DNA of 64,000 bases from NCBI GenBank assembly GCA_019638275.1, contig JAHBUC010000001.1, forward strand, positions 496,001 to 560,000, in the 5' to 3' direction. A program made the translations under genes and the position numbers. The notes under the pieces are model-generated. The model worked only from the letters and a program-made list of their open reading frames with translations. It had not been told where the DNA came from and ran no database searches. Source of the DNA: Cyclobacteriaceae bacterium. GTDB taxonomy: Bacteria; Bacteroidota; Bacteroidia; Cytophagales; Cyclobacteriaceae. Positions 17,416 to 25,391 of this stretch are shown one piece after another. Within the stretch, counting starts at the first letter, position 1; every line of letters starts with the position of its first letter.

Positions 17416-17850
17416 ATGGCTAAGAAGAAAAAAGCAGTGGCCAAGAAGGCCCCTAAAAAAGCAAAAAAGGCAGCGGCTAAAAAGGCTCCTAAGAAAGTGG
17501 TAAAGAAAGCAGCTAAAAAAGCAGCGCCTAAGAAGGCAGCTCCTAAAAAAGCAGCTAAGCCTGCGCCTGCAAAGAAGGCCGCTAAGCCTAAGGCAAAGCG
17601 TAAACCCAACGCAGCATTCATGGCAGCCCTTAAGCCCAGCCCGGCTCTAGCAGCTGTGGTAGGAGGCAACGCGGCACCTCGCACCCAATTCATCAAGAAA
17701 ATCTGGGATTACATTCGCAAGAATGGATTACAGGATGCTACCAACAAGCGCATGATCAATGCGGATGACAAATTGAAAGTGTTGTTCGGAAAAGATCAGG
17801 TGTCGATGTTCGAGCTGGCCAAGATCATTGGCGCTCACGTGAGCAAGTAA
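17416..17850 (+). CDS. Histone H1-like basic tail fused to a SWIB/MDM2 domain
   Basis: A 144-residue protein. Residues 1-60 are almost only Lys, Ala and Pro (repeats of KKAAPKKAA), like the histone H1 C-terminal tail and bacterial HC1/HU-tail proteins. Residues about 70-144 form a SWIB domain: PRTQFIKKIWDYIRKNGLQD, then INADDKLKVLFGK and MFELAKIIGAHVSK. It is probably a nucleoid-associated DNA-binding protein. Known SWIB proteins in eukaryotes act in chromatin remodelling, whereas the bacterial role is poorly defined. It is a single gene with its own terminator. The very low-complexity A/K region is also open on the other strand, which is a shadow. Confidence 0.9.
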   Translation: MAKKKKAVAKKAPKKAKKAAAKKAPKKVVKKAAKKAAPKKAAPKKAAKPAPAKKAAKPKAKRKPNAAFMAALKPSPALAAVVGGNAAPRTQFIKKIWDYIRKNGLQDATNKRMINADDKLKVLFGKDQVSMFELAKIIGAHVSK

Positions 17851-17867
17851 TTGGTAATTACCAATGC

Positions 17868-17900
17868 AAAAAAAGGTGAATGGAAACGTTCACCTTTTTT
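17868..17900 (+). terminator. Rho-independent terminator of the SWIB gene
   Basis: AAAAAAGGTGAA and TTCACCTTTTTT form a perfect 12-bp stem around TGGAAACG, 18 bases after the stop codon. The flanking A and T tracts make it usable from both sides, including the convergent DinB-family gene. Confidence 0.9.
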
Positions 17901-17911
17901 ATGTCCAATTG

Positions 17912-18370
17912 CTACGACTTCGAACCATACTTTAGCGTAAGGGCCAATTGCCCGGCATGGTAAGCCGTGTGTGAAATAATCCGGCCAATGGCTTCTGCTT
18001 TTGTTTTAGAGCCAAACTCTTTCGTGGTTATGGTTTGTTCCCAGTCTGAATCGGACTGCATTGAAAGTATTGCTTTAAGTTGTTGATGGGCTTCCGCCTG
18101 ATAAGTTAGCAGTTCCTTCAGGTTTATCCACTCTCCGGTGTCGCGTTGTGCGATAACCGTTTTAGCTTGTACACTTAGGTTAGGAGCGTTAAAAACATTT
18201 TTAGCAAACAATAACTCCACATCGGCCACATGGCGAATCAGAAAACCAGCAGAGTTTTTAGTGTTGATCAGCTTTAGTGTCAGGTTCTCTTCTTTGATGT
18301 CTTTTAACAGATTGGTGAAGCGTGTACGGGCCTCTTCCCACGTTTGCAGGTAAAATCCTGTGATTTTCAT
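17912..18370 (-). CDS. DinB/YfiT-family putative metalloenzyme
   Basis: A 152-residue four-helix protein of the DinB superfamily. The metal-binding His positions are seen in FLIRHVADVELLF and in IISHTAYHAGQLALTL, the typical spacing (one His in helix 2, HxxxH in helix 4). The superfamily includes thiol-dependent transferases such as bacillithiol S-transferases and mycothiol maleylpyruvate isomerases. No specific substrate can be named. The gene ends against the shared terminator of the SWIB gene and is the last backbone gene before the integrative element. Confidence 0.88.
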   Translation of the reverse strand: MKITGFYLQTWEEARTRFTNLLKDIKEENLTLKLINTKNSAGFLIRHVADVELLFAKNVFNAPNLSVQAKTVIAQRDTGEWINLKELLTYQAEAHQQLKAILSMQSDSDWEQTITTKEFGSKTKAEAIGRIISHTAYHAGQLALTLKYGSKS

Positions 18371-18495
18371 GACAGTTTATAATCGGTTAGATAATCTCGT
18401 TTATGAACAAGGTTATATGAAAACACCTGTATTTGTTGTGATGAAAATCAGCCTGTTAACTGAATAATGTACGACTGACTATGGCTACAAAAGCA

Positions 18496-18520
18496 AAAGG
18501 CCGGAAGTTATCCGGCCTTT
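18496..18520 (-). terminator. Hairpin terminator beside the left tRNA-like att remnant
   Basis: AAAGGCCGGA and TCCGGCCTTT form a perfect 10-bp stem with loop AGTTA. On the minus strand it directly follows the tRNA 3'-end-like sequence at 18520-18533, as a tRNA gene terminator would. Confidence 0.7.
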
Positions 18521-18533
18521 GTGATCCCGCTGG
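18520..18533. repeat. Left attachment-site candidate (14-bp tRNA 3'-end-like direct repeat)
   Basis: TGTGATCCCGCTGG occurs here and again at 41973-41986, in the same orientation. On the minus strand it reads CCAGCGGGATCACA, the usual 3' half of a T-stem plus acceptor strand of a tRNA. The remainder of a tRNA (T-loop and beyond) is missing on its right. The integrase gene starts 215 bases further in. The tRNA identity cannot be told from 14 bases. Confidence 0.65.
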
Positions 18534-18641
18534 ATGCCTTCTGGGTTTAACCACCCTTTACCAAAATTTACCGGAGACGATGGACTGGAACCCCCAGAGG
18601 TTCGAATCTGGGTTTCATTTTACCCCCCTTTACCACTGTTT

Positions 18642-18660
18642 ACGCGACCCCACACAGGAC
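18642..18660. repeat. Inner terminal repeat of the integrative element, left copy
   Basis: ACGCGACCCCACACAGGAC matches ACGCGACCTCACACAGGAC at 41899-41917 with one mismatch and in the same orientation. Both copies lie just inside the tRNA-like repeats. They could be integrase arm-binding sites or the true crossover repeats. Confidence 0.7.
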
Positions 18661-18724
18661 TTCCGAGCCTCAACGTTTAACGGAGGTTTAACAGGCTTTT
18701 TTCGGTCAGCACTTAACATTCAAA

Positions 18725-18732
18725 TAATTTTG
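18725..18732 (+). promoter_or_regulatory. Bacteroidetes -7 box before the integrase gene
   Basis: TAATTTTG matches TAnnTTTG and lies 16 bases before the integrase ATG. A -33 element at the right distance is only approximate (TTTCG), so the promoter is probable rather than certain. Confidence 0.5.
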
Positions 18733-18748
18733 CATTCATCGTTTATTA

Positions 18749-19969
18749 ATGGCAACAACTAAAATCATCATCAGGAAAGGACGAGTTAACGAACAGGGGT
18801 TGACACCTGTGTTCGTGAAGTACACCCATGAACAAAAGTCAATCTTGTTCTCTACGGGCCAGCGAATTGATCCGGTTCACTTTGATCCCAAAGGACGTGC
18901 AAAAAAATCCCTTCCTGGTTTCACTAAATTTAATAACCTGCTCGAAATCAAGAAAAGGGAGATAGACGACATCCGGTTAGACCTTCAAATGGCAAAAGAG
19001 AACCCGACAGTGGAGGCCGTCAAAGAGAAATACCTCGAAACCCACACCAGCAAGTCAAACGAACGGAGCCAAAGTGCCTTGTCTTACTCGGCAGCATTTA
19101 TTGCATATAAGGAAAGACATACCAAGATTGGGTATGACACCATGCGACAGTACAAAGGCTTCTTTAAAAACCTCCTGGAATTTGAGGTTGTCTTGAAAAG
19201 ACAGTTCACATTTAGGTCATTTGATCAAGACTGGTATTTGGAGTACGTGGATTATTTACATAATGGGCGGGCTAAAGGGTGCAACCCAAATTCGGTTGGT
19301 AATAAAATTAAGATGTTGAAAACCTTCTTAGAGTGGGCAGTTCAACAAAAACTCTCCTCCCATACAGCATTCAAAAAGTTTTCGAAACCAACAAACCCAA
19401 CGACCATTGTTACCCTGAGTACAGAGCAACTTGATCATTTATTAGAGCTGGACTTAAGTGAACATCCAAAACTCTGCAAGGCCAGAGACTTGTTCATCCT
19501 GGGTGCGTCAACTGCACTTAGATTTAGCGATTACAACCGACTAACCGAAGCGAATATTAAGAGTGATCATATAATTATCAATACAAAGAAAACAAGTGAG
19601 ACTGTCTACATTCCATTGAACAAATACTCACGAGAAATTCTGAGAAGATATCCGAATGGGCTTCCAAAGTTTGACAATGGACAGCTAAATGCTTTGCTCA
19701 AAGAGGTGGGACGGCATGCAGACTTCAACGAGATCGTTGAGGTTGTTAGATTCCCCAGAGGAGTTAAAAAGGTTGAGCACAAAAAACTATTTGAGATGCT
19801 TACAACACATGCTTCGAGGCGTGTGTTCATTACCCTATCCTTGTCTAAACGAATGTTGGCATCTGATATTATGAGAATTTCAGGACACAAAGATATGCGC
19901 AGTTTCCAGCGTTATATTAACGTAAGTGAAAAGCGATTACAGGAGGAAGTTGCAAAAGCATGGGGCTAA
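18749..19969 (+). CDS. Tyrosine recombinase (site-specific integrase)
   Basis: A 406-residue integrase of the Bacteroidetes mobile-element type. It has an N-terminal arm-binding beta domain (about 1-90, VFVKYTHEQKSILFSTGQRI), a SAM-like core-binding domain (about 105-215) and a catalytic domain. The catalytic residues are Arg in STALRFSDYNRL, His-xx-Arg in TTHASRRVFIT, His in ISGHKDMRSF, and the Tyr nucleophile in QRYINVSEKRL. It catalyses integration and excision. It lies next to the left tRNA-like repeat and is transcribed into the element. The next gene follows 18 bases on. Confidence 0.95.
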   Translation: MATTKIIIRKGRVNEQGLTPVFVKYTHEQKSILFSTGQRIDPVHFDPKGRAKKSLPGFTKFNNLLEIKKREIDDIRLDLQMAKENPTVEAVKEKYLETHTSKSNERSQSALSYSAAFIAYKERHTKIGYDTMRQYKGFFKNLLEFEVVLKRQFTFRSFDQDWYLEYVDYLHNGRAKGCNPNSVGNKIKMLKTFLEWAVQQKLSSHTAFKKFSKPTNPTTIVTLSTEQLDHLLELDLSEHPKLCKARDLFILGASTALRFSDYNRLTEANIKSDHIIINTKKTSETVYIPLNKYSREILRRYPNGLPKFDNGQLNALLKEVGRHADFNEIVEVVRFPRGVKKVEHKKLFEMLTTHASRRVFITLSLSKRMLASDIMRISGHKDMRSFQRYINVSEKRLQEEVAKAWG

Positions 19970-19987
19970 ATTTTGAATTTAAACAGT

Positions 19988-20908
19988 ATGAAAGCAATAA
20001 AGAGAAAACGAATAAAGGAGGTCTTTAATACAAATAGCGACCAACTACAATTAAGTGCTACTTCGAAAGCCGGACTATACTGTCAGTGGAAAGAATGGAG
20101 ATCAAAGGATGTAAATCGATTTGATGTTTTAGTAAATGACTTACAAGATGATGATGAGGCTGTTGAGGTTCTCGTGCAAATGTTGATCAGTCTTCTTGAC
20201 TATCCAGACGTCAACCCGTTTCTAAAGCACCATTTCGAAGCAACAGACAGGCCAAATACCGTGGCGTATCGGAACAAAATTATAGATCAGCTAATTTATA
20301 AGGAGTCGGAGTTAAACAGCCCATTTCTAATTGAAGAGGGTTATGTAGTAGAAAATTGGAGCTATCCATATATCGTTACCAAAATAAGATTGGTTAAACA
20401 AATGGTGGAGGAGTTTAACTATGACTACAACATACGTGAAATCCGAAAGACAGATTCCATTTACATCCCTACAGAAAAAAGAAACGATACTTTTTTAGTG
20501 CTGACGCTTTTTACGCCAAAAAATATGCATAAGATGCTTCAGAGTTTGGTTGACAACAAGTTTGATAAGAGTGTCACGATTAATTTCTCTGGTAAGGCCA
20601 ATCTAATTTGTAGCTTGTTTTATCACCTTACCACATTCAGGGCTATCAGCTCGCTCCATGAAACAACCAAAAATTATCTGACAAGTAATTGCACGATTGA
20701 CGGTGTTAAACGATCGGGAACTATAAAGCAAGTGTTTAAGGAAGGGAATGAAATTAAACTCGGAGCTGTAACCAAGACAGGAAAGCCCAAAAATGCAAAG
20801 CGCCTCTCGCTTGATGGCGTTAGGGAAAAAATTATAAGTATGGCGCTAGATAATGAAGCAATAGCCTCTGCTTTAACTAATCTATTCGGAACTCCAGAAG
20901 CATCATAA
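19988..20908 (+). CDS. Unrecognised protein next to the integrase
   Basis: About 306 residues from the ATG at 19988; a TTG at 19973 in the same frame is less likely. It is soluble, with no signal peptide or membrane segment. The N-terminal 25 residues are strongly basic (MKAIKRKRIKEVF), the middle is rich in acidic and aromatic residues, and the C-terminus is basic (KTGKPKNAKRLSLDG). I do not recognise the family. It starts 18 bases after the integrase stop codon and is likely co-transcribed, so an accessory role in mobility or regulation is possible, but this is inference from position. Confidence 0.8.
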   Translation: MKAIKRKRIKEVFNTNSDQLQLSATSKAGLYCQWKEWRSKDVNRFDVLVNDLQDDDEAVEVLVQMLISLLDYPDVNPFLKHHFEATDRPNTVAYRNKIIDQLIYKESELNSPFLIEEGYVVENWSYPYIVTKIRLVKQMVEEFNYDYNIREIRKTDSIYIPTEKRNDTFLVLTLFTPKNMHKMLQSLVDNKFDKSVTINFSGKANLICSLFYHLTTFRAISSLHETTKNYLTSNCTIDGVKRSGTIKQVFKEGNEIKLGAVTKTGKPKNAKRLSLDGVREKIISMALDNEAIASALTNLFGTPEAS

Positions 20909-20978
20909 GGTACCCGGCACCTGCAATTCAGGCTAGAAATAGTTAAATTCACGCAATTTCAGTTTCATTTGGAAAATC

Positions 20979-22364
20979 ATGAGCGGAAAATTGCTGACAT
21001 TGCCTGCATCCGAATTGCTTCGGAAATTCGGCTCCGGAAACCATAAGCCTGGTTCTGGGAGCGCGGCTGCATTGCAGGCCCTCCTTTCCGCTCAATTAAT
21101 CCGAACAGTAATAGACCTTACCAATCGAAGAAAGGAACCTAACCAAAAGCTTATTGAAATTGATAAGGATATCTCAGAACGCATTTATCCTGAATTGGAG
21201 AACCTATGTGAAGAAGACTCAGTGCTGTTTGATAAGGTAATTCAGCTTCGAACCGCCCGTAACAATGAGGTTGATCCGAAGCGAAAAGAAGAGCTTGCCA
21301 AGCAAGCATTACAAGCACTGGTTCCCGCCACAGACATACTTATCAAAATCGCAAAGCACGCTGTGCGACTTGCTGATTACGGAACTGAAATATTTAAGTC
21401 TGGCTTTAAGGCAGCGAGAGGTGATTCTGGTGTTGCTTTGAATGGTGCGGTCTCTACGATTGCCGGTTGTTTGTCAATCATTGAGCTTAACCTGCTGTCA
21501 TTTGAGGTGAACGAATGGACGCGCAAGATTAGATCAGATGTTAGTGATATCAAACACGATTATGAAGTGCTTCTGACCAACGCTGCCGAATGTTTGAACG
21601 ACCTTCGTTCTTCCAGCCGAACAAAATCTTTTGATCAGGAGTTGACTGAGATTCAGTCTGAGAAGTGGAGTGATCGCAGAATGTCTAACAGGGCAATTGA
21701 GGACTTAGCCAAGCAAACGCAAAATGTGTTATGGGAATATCGTGACTTTTTATGGGGGCAAGCTGCTCCTGACATGCCAATAGAAGTTTTAAAGCCAGAT
21801 ATTGCTTTGACAAAATTGCTTGGTTATAATTTTCAGTATGCCACGTTGGAGCGCCATTTTGAAAATGAGGAATACTACGAAACTGCCGGGCAGATTGACA
21901 AAGAGAACAGAGTTGTTTTAGTATCACAAGCCTATCCAAAGGAAGTTCAAAATTTTACCGCTGCTCATGAACTTGGTCATGCACTGCTTCATAGGGGCCT
22001 GATATTGCATAGAGACAAGCCAATGGATGGATCATCTGCCAACCGTGATTTTAGAGAAGTCCAGGCTGATAAATTTGCAGCCTACTTCCTAATGCCTGCT
22101 AAACAGGTTCGAAGTATTTTTCTGGAGTTGTTTGGTATTGAAAGGTTTGTTCTCAACCAAAATACTTTGTTCGCCCTAACGTCACGAGGTGGCAATTTAC
22201 AAGCGTTTAGAACCGAACACAGAAACCAGCGTGGCCTCGCGAAAGTGATAGCCTCAACGGAATACTTTTCAGGAAAATCATTTAAGTCGCTCGCCAAAGT
22301 ATTTGGAGTTTCTGTTGGAGCAATGGCTATCAGGCTCGAAGAGCTTGATTTGGTAGAGTTCTAA
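20979..22364 (+). CDS. Cyclodeaminase-like domain fused to an ImmA/IrrE metallopeptidase
   Basis: A 461-residue protein with two regions. Residues about 1-210 resemble the cyclodeaminase/cyclohydrolase helical fold: LRKFGSGNHKPGSGSAAALQ, with the Gly/Ser/Ala-rich turn of that family, then long helices. Residues about 265-461 are an ImmA/IrrE-type peptidase with the zinc motif AAHELGHALLH (HELGH at 330-334), a third-ligand Glu region REVQADKFAAYFLMP, and the C-terminal helical motif LAKVFGVSVGAMAIRLEEL. ImmA/IrrE peptidases cleave repressors or other regulators. No XRE gene is adjacent. The N-terminal domain may sense a small molecule or drive oligomerisation (inference). Confidence 0.8.
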   Translation: MSGKLLTLPASELLRKFGSGNHKPGSGSAAALQALLSAQLIRTVIDLTNRRKEPNQKLIEIDKDISERIYPELENLCEEDSVLFDKVIQLRTARNNEVDPKRKEELAKQALQALVPATDILIKIAKHAVRLADYGTEIFKSGFKAARGDSGVALNGAVSTIAGCLSIIELNLLSFEVNEWTRKIRSDVSDIKHDYEVLLTNAAECLNDLRSSSRTKSFDQELTEIQSEKWSDRRMSNRAIEDLAKQTQNVLWEYRDFLWGQAAPDMPIEVLKPDIALTKLLGYNFQYATLERHFENEEYYETAGQIDKENRVVLVSQAYPKEVQNFTAAHELGHALLHRGLILHRDKPMDGSSANRDFREVQADKFAAYFLMPAKQVRSIFLELFGIERFVLNQNTLFALTSRGGNLQAFRTEHRNQRGLAKVIASTEYFSGKSFKSLAKVFGVSVGAMAIRLEELDLVEF

Positions 22365-22775
22365 ATTAGCGCAGTAACAAGATAGGATTAAGGTGGAGCA
22401 AGGGCGCGGTGCCAATGCTCAAATTGCTTTTGACTAAATCCGCAATCCCCCCCTCGACCTCTTGTGATATTTATCGTGCTTGAATCGATAGGATAGATTT
22501 CGGTACGAGGATATGAACAACACGTGGTTTCATTTCAGGATTCTTTGGAAAAGAATCGATGACTATGTAAGGCCGCTTCCCAATACTTGGAAGGGACATA
22601 AGGCTTGCCGAGAGGCCCAGCAGATAATAAGTATAAATTTTCCCCTTCAGAGCAAATTTCAGAAATTATCCATCCCAACCTCAGTTGTGTAAATTTTGAC
22701 ATGACTTGTCAGAGCATTCCTATATTTTTGACACTGAGTCTTGTCCATTCCGGTACAACATAAGAAAGAGAAACG
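22365..22775. other. Intergenic region before the HNH gene
   Basis: About 410 bases with no credible gene on either strand. Near its right end TGACA-tgact-TGTCA (22697-22711) is a short inverted repeat, followed by TATTTTTG at 22723-22730, which fits a TAnnTTTG -7 box for the HNH gene; no well-spaced -33 box is seen. The rest has no repeat or strong hairpin that I can detect and may be remnant DNA. Confidence 0.5.
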
Positions 22776-23768
22776 ATGACAGACGAAATTACTGGCCTTC
22801 ATTTCAAGCGAGAAGTAGAGTGTCTCTATAAAGAGGAACGGTATTCAGTTCGTGATAATGGAGCCGTGTTTAGGCATTCACGCGAGGGCAAGCGACCTCG
22901 CCCAACAGATAATCAATGGACTTTTGGCAAGGCAAATGATATGACCGGCTACATGGAAGTTGCGTCTGTTCGTGTTCACATTATAGTAGCAACAGCATTC
23001 CATGGCGAGCGATCAACAAAAGTGTATGTTGTAGATCATATAGACACAAATCGCAGAAACAATCGCCCAGAAAATCTGCGTTGGCTAACAAGATTAGAAA
23101 ATGCTATATCGAATCCCGTAACGCGAAAGAAAATTGAATTCGTTTGCGGCTGTAGTGTTGAAGAATTTCTTTCCAATCCTTCAAAATATCGTGATAGATT
23201 TCAAGAGCCAAATTTTAGCTGGATGCGAACTGTTAGTGCAGAGGAGGCAAAAGCTTGTTTGGAAAATATGCAAGGTTGGGTAAGAAGTGATAAACGTCCT
23301 TCCGGTGGTAGCTTAGGTGAATGGGTGTTCAAGTCAGTTTTACAAAACTCAAACATTGGGCCAACTCCAGAATTAACAGAGTCGAAGACCGTGAACGCAG
23401 TCCAACGGAACTGGCAAATGCCTTCAGAATTTCCATGTTGTCCGCTGGAATATGAGGGGGAGCCAGTTGCTACCTATGTAGAGAAGCTGAAAGCAGGTTC
23501 CATATTTTGTCGCAATGGTGTCTATTCATCGCTGGTATTTAAGAGTGCGTTGTCAACCGATCGCCAATCGCTCTATGTTGTAACTCAGTCAGTAGAAAAT
23601 GAAAGCACTATTAAACCTTGGGCTCTCGCAAAGGTCACTCATGAGGGCGGACTGTTTGTGCATACGAACCTTGGCTCCTTCTTCACTCAACAGGGAGCCG
23701 AAAAACAATTTTGTCTTGCGCAGGGCCTTGAATGGACAGGGGGAGATTCTATAGACGACTATTGTTGA
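22776..23768 (+). CDS. HNH-type nuclease domain protein
   Basis: A 330-residue protein whose first half carries the HNH signature of homing-endonuclease-like proteins: VYVVDHIDTNRRNNRPENLRW, preceded by VRVHIIVATAFHGE, at about residues 68-106. This is followed by LTRLENAISNP, the typical continuation. The last 180 residues are unassigned and contain several Cys (EFVCGCSVEEF, FPCCPLEYEG) but no clear zinc finger. It should be a DNA-cutting enzyme, with the target unknown. It is convergent with the next gene, the two stop codons being directly adjacent. It could be a solitary mobile nuclease or part of the defence cargo. Confidence 0.82.
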   Translation: MTDEITGLHFKREVECLYKEERYSVRDNGAVFRHSREGKRPRPTDNQWTFGKANDMTGYMEVASVRVHIIVATAFHGERSTKVYVVDHIDTNRRNNRPENLRWLTRLENAISNPVTRKKIEFVCGCSVEEFLSNPSKYRDRFQEPNFSWMRTVSAEEAKACLENMQGWVRSDKRPSGGSLGEWVFKSVLQNSNIGPTPELTESKTVNAVQRNWQMPSEFPCCPLEYEGEPVATYVEKLKAGSIFCRNGVYSSLVFKSALSTDRQSLYVVTQSVENESTIKPWALAKVTHEGGLFVHTNLGSFFTQQGAEKQFCLAQGLEWTGGDSIDDYC

Positions 23769-24470
23769 CTACACCACTGCCTCAAATACTGAATCCCTTT
23801 CACCCTTCTTTGGATTCATTTCACAATTAGTTCGATGGCTATTCAAATGATAAACGCTTTTGAATATTTGTTTGCAGAAGCTACACGTCAACTTATCCAT
23901 TTCATTCTTCTTAAACACTTCTAACTCGGCAACATAATCAACCAATCTTTCGACATCAGCGTTAGCTTTTTCCAACCTCAGGTAAGTTGCTCCAAGCTCG
24001 TTGTCCTTAGCCACAACTTGTGATTCTAATTCTGATATCCTCTCTTCAAAATCACGCTGCTTCTGAAGTCGACTCCACTTGGCATAGAACAGCTCCGTGT
24101 AAATGAAGTTGATGGTCGCCACTAAAATTCCAATGAACCATCTTTTGAACAATTCGATTCCCGGTTGATTGAATTCAAAAGCTTCGATAAAGAATAACAC
24201 AATTATTCCGGAAGCGATGGCAGCTATTGCTGGAATTTTTCGATTCAGAAATTGAGTATTGCATGTGGTGATTAATAATGTGAATTCCCAGCCCAACGCC
24301 AGCAACCAGCTTGCTGCATATCTCTCCCAGCCCGTAATAGTTGAAGGCAACACCTCAAAGAACAAGGTATGGGTAAACATCAGCAACCCCAACAGGGTCA
24401 GGATCAAGACGAAAATAACAGCTGCCATGCTTGTGATGGCAAATCCGATTTGTTCAAAGAATTTGGTCAT
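23769..24470 (-). CDS. Membrane protein with coiled coil and C-terminal C2HC zinc finger
   Basis: A 233-residue protein. Three to four membrane helices occupy about residues 10-130. A coiled coil (ERISELESQVVAKDNELGAT) follows at about 140-195, and then a single zinc-finger-like motif LTCSFCKQIFKSVYHLNSH with a further Cys four residues on (Cys-x2-Cys-x12-His-x4-Cys). I know no function for this arrangement. The gene starts 3 bases after the preceding unknown gene and is surely co-transcribed with it. The finger should face the cytoplasm, so it may bind nucleic acid or protein at the membrane. Confidence 0.78.
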   Translation of the reverse strand: MTKFFEQIGFAITSMAAVIFVLILTLLGLLMFTHTLFFEVLPSTITGWERYAASWLLALGWEFTLLITTCNTQFLNRKIPAIAAIASGIIVLFFIEAFEFNQPGIELFKRWFIGILVATINFIYTELFYAKWSRLQKQRDFEERISELESQVVAKDNELGATYLRLEKANADVERLVDYVAELEVFKKNEMDKLTCSFCKQIFKSVYHLNSHRTNCEMNPKKGERDSVFEAVV

Positions 24471-24473
24471 GAC

Positions 24474-25178
24474 TTATTTGATTAGTTGATTAATAACTTG
24501 AATAATCTCTGTGGATATGTCGGTAGTGATAATGTTATCTTCCTCGACTGGTGTGTATGAATAGAGGCGGAACCCCTTCTCGGATAACATAACCCGGAGG
24601 CACTCGTAGACCAACCCCCGGTTCTCCATAGTAGTAGGTAGATTTATGTGGTTCAGGTAGATGTCGTTCTGCTGGTTCCAATGATCAATGACTGCCAGAA
24701 GATGTAGACATGATAGTCTCCTAACCTTTATGTAGAATATTGTGCGACCCCTTTCGGCTGACAAATAACAGTCGTATCCACCCTTTATTGTCAAAAGATA
24801 CTTCTTGAGGGTATAGTCATACTGTCTGAACCGACCCCTGTCTGGAATTGATTTGGAGTACCTGTTGGTAAGAACTAACCGCATATAGAGCAGTTCGAGT
24901 TTGTCTTGTGTGGCGCTCAATAGGGATTCGGCAATCACCAGTTTGAAGCGATCCACCGGAATAGTAAATAATTCATCCTCGGTAGTCTTATCCCGGTACA
25001 TGACTTTATCATCATCCCGGAAGCAGTATAGGTTTAGTATTACCTCATGTGGAGAGGTGTAGTAAATTACCTGATCGAATTTCCGACTGGTTCGATAGGT
25101 AATCTGGTATAGGTAAGGTACCGGGGAAATAAAAAGAGGATGGTGAAATCCATCCTCTGGCAGTAGTCCAGAACTCAT
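24474..25178 (-). CDS. Unrecognised cytoplasmic protein
   Basis: A 234-residue protein with no signal peptide, membrane helix or motif known to me. It is rich in Tyr, Leu and Arg, with several predicted beta strands (YLYQITYRTSRKFDQVIYYT, EVILNLYCFRDD) and a helical C-terminus. The 3-base gap to the zinc-finger membrane protein shows an operon, and the two probably work together. The reverse transcriptase lies 213 bases upstream on the same strand, so the pair could belong to that defence unit, but a separate promoter in the gap is equally possible. Confidence 0.72.
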   Translation of the reverse strand: MSSGLLPEDGFHHPLFISPVPYLYQITYRTSRKFDQVIYYTSPHEVILNLYCFRDDDKVMYRDKTTEDELFTIPVDRFKLVIAESLLSATQDKLELLYMRLVLTNRYSKSIPDRGRFRQYDYTLKKYLLTIKGGYDCYLSAERGRTIFYIKVRRLSCLHLLAVIDHWNQQNDIYLNHINLPTTMENRGLVYECLRVMLSEKGFRLYSYTPVEEDNIITTDISTEIIQVINQLIK

Positions 25179-25391
25179 GGGTATCGATTAAAGTATCATA
25201 GGGAATTTGGATCATGAAGGAATATATTTCCAACTTCAAGGAAGGTATCTCTGAGGCCCTCGGAGTACTTGGTGGTATTTCAGCCCAATCTTTCTGTTCA
25301 CGTGAAACGGAAGCTAAAGGAAGGGGTCGGATATACATTGAAATAAATTTCATACCCGCAAGAAAATAAGGCTTGATTAACCGGACAATAT

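Noticed and set aside
18570..18625. A tRNA-like T-arm (CCAGAGGTTCGAATCTGG)
   Set aside because: The stem does not align with a proper TTCGAAT loop and no other tRNA arms are present.
18481..18762. A 93-codon plus-strand frame between the DinB gene and the integrase
   Set aside because: It covers the terminator hairpin and both att-like repeats, so the openness is accidental.
25045..25353. A 102-codon minus-strand frame before the unknown gene at 24474
   Set aside because: It overlaps that gene in another frame and has a Pro/Ser-rich random composition.
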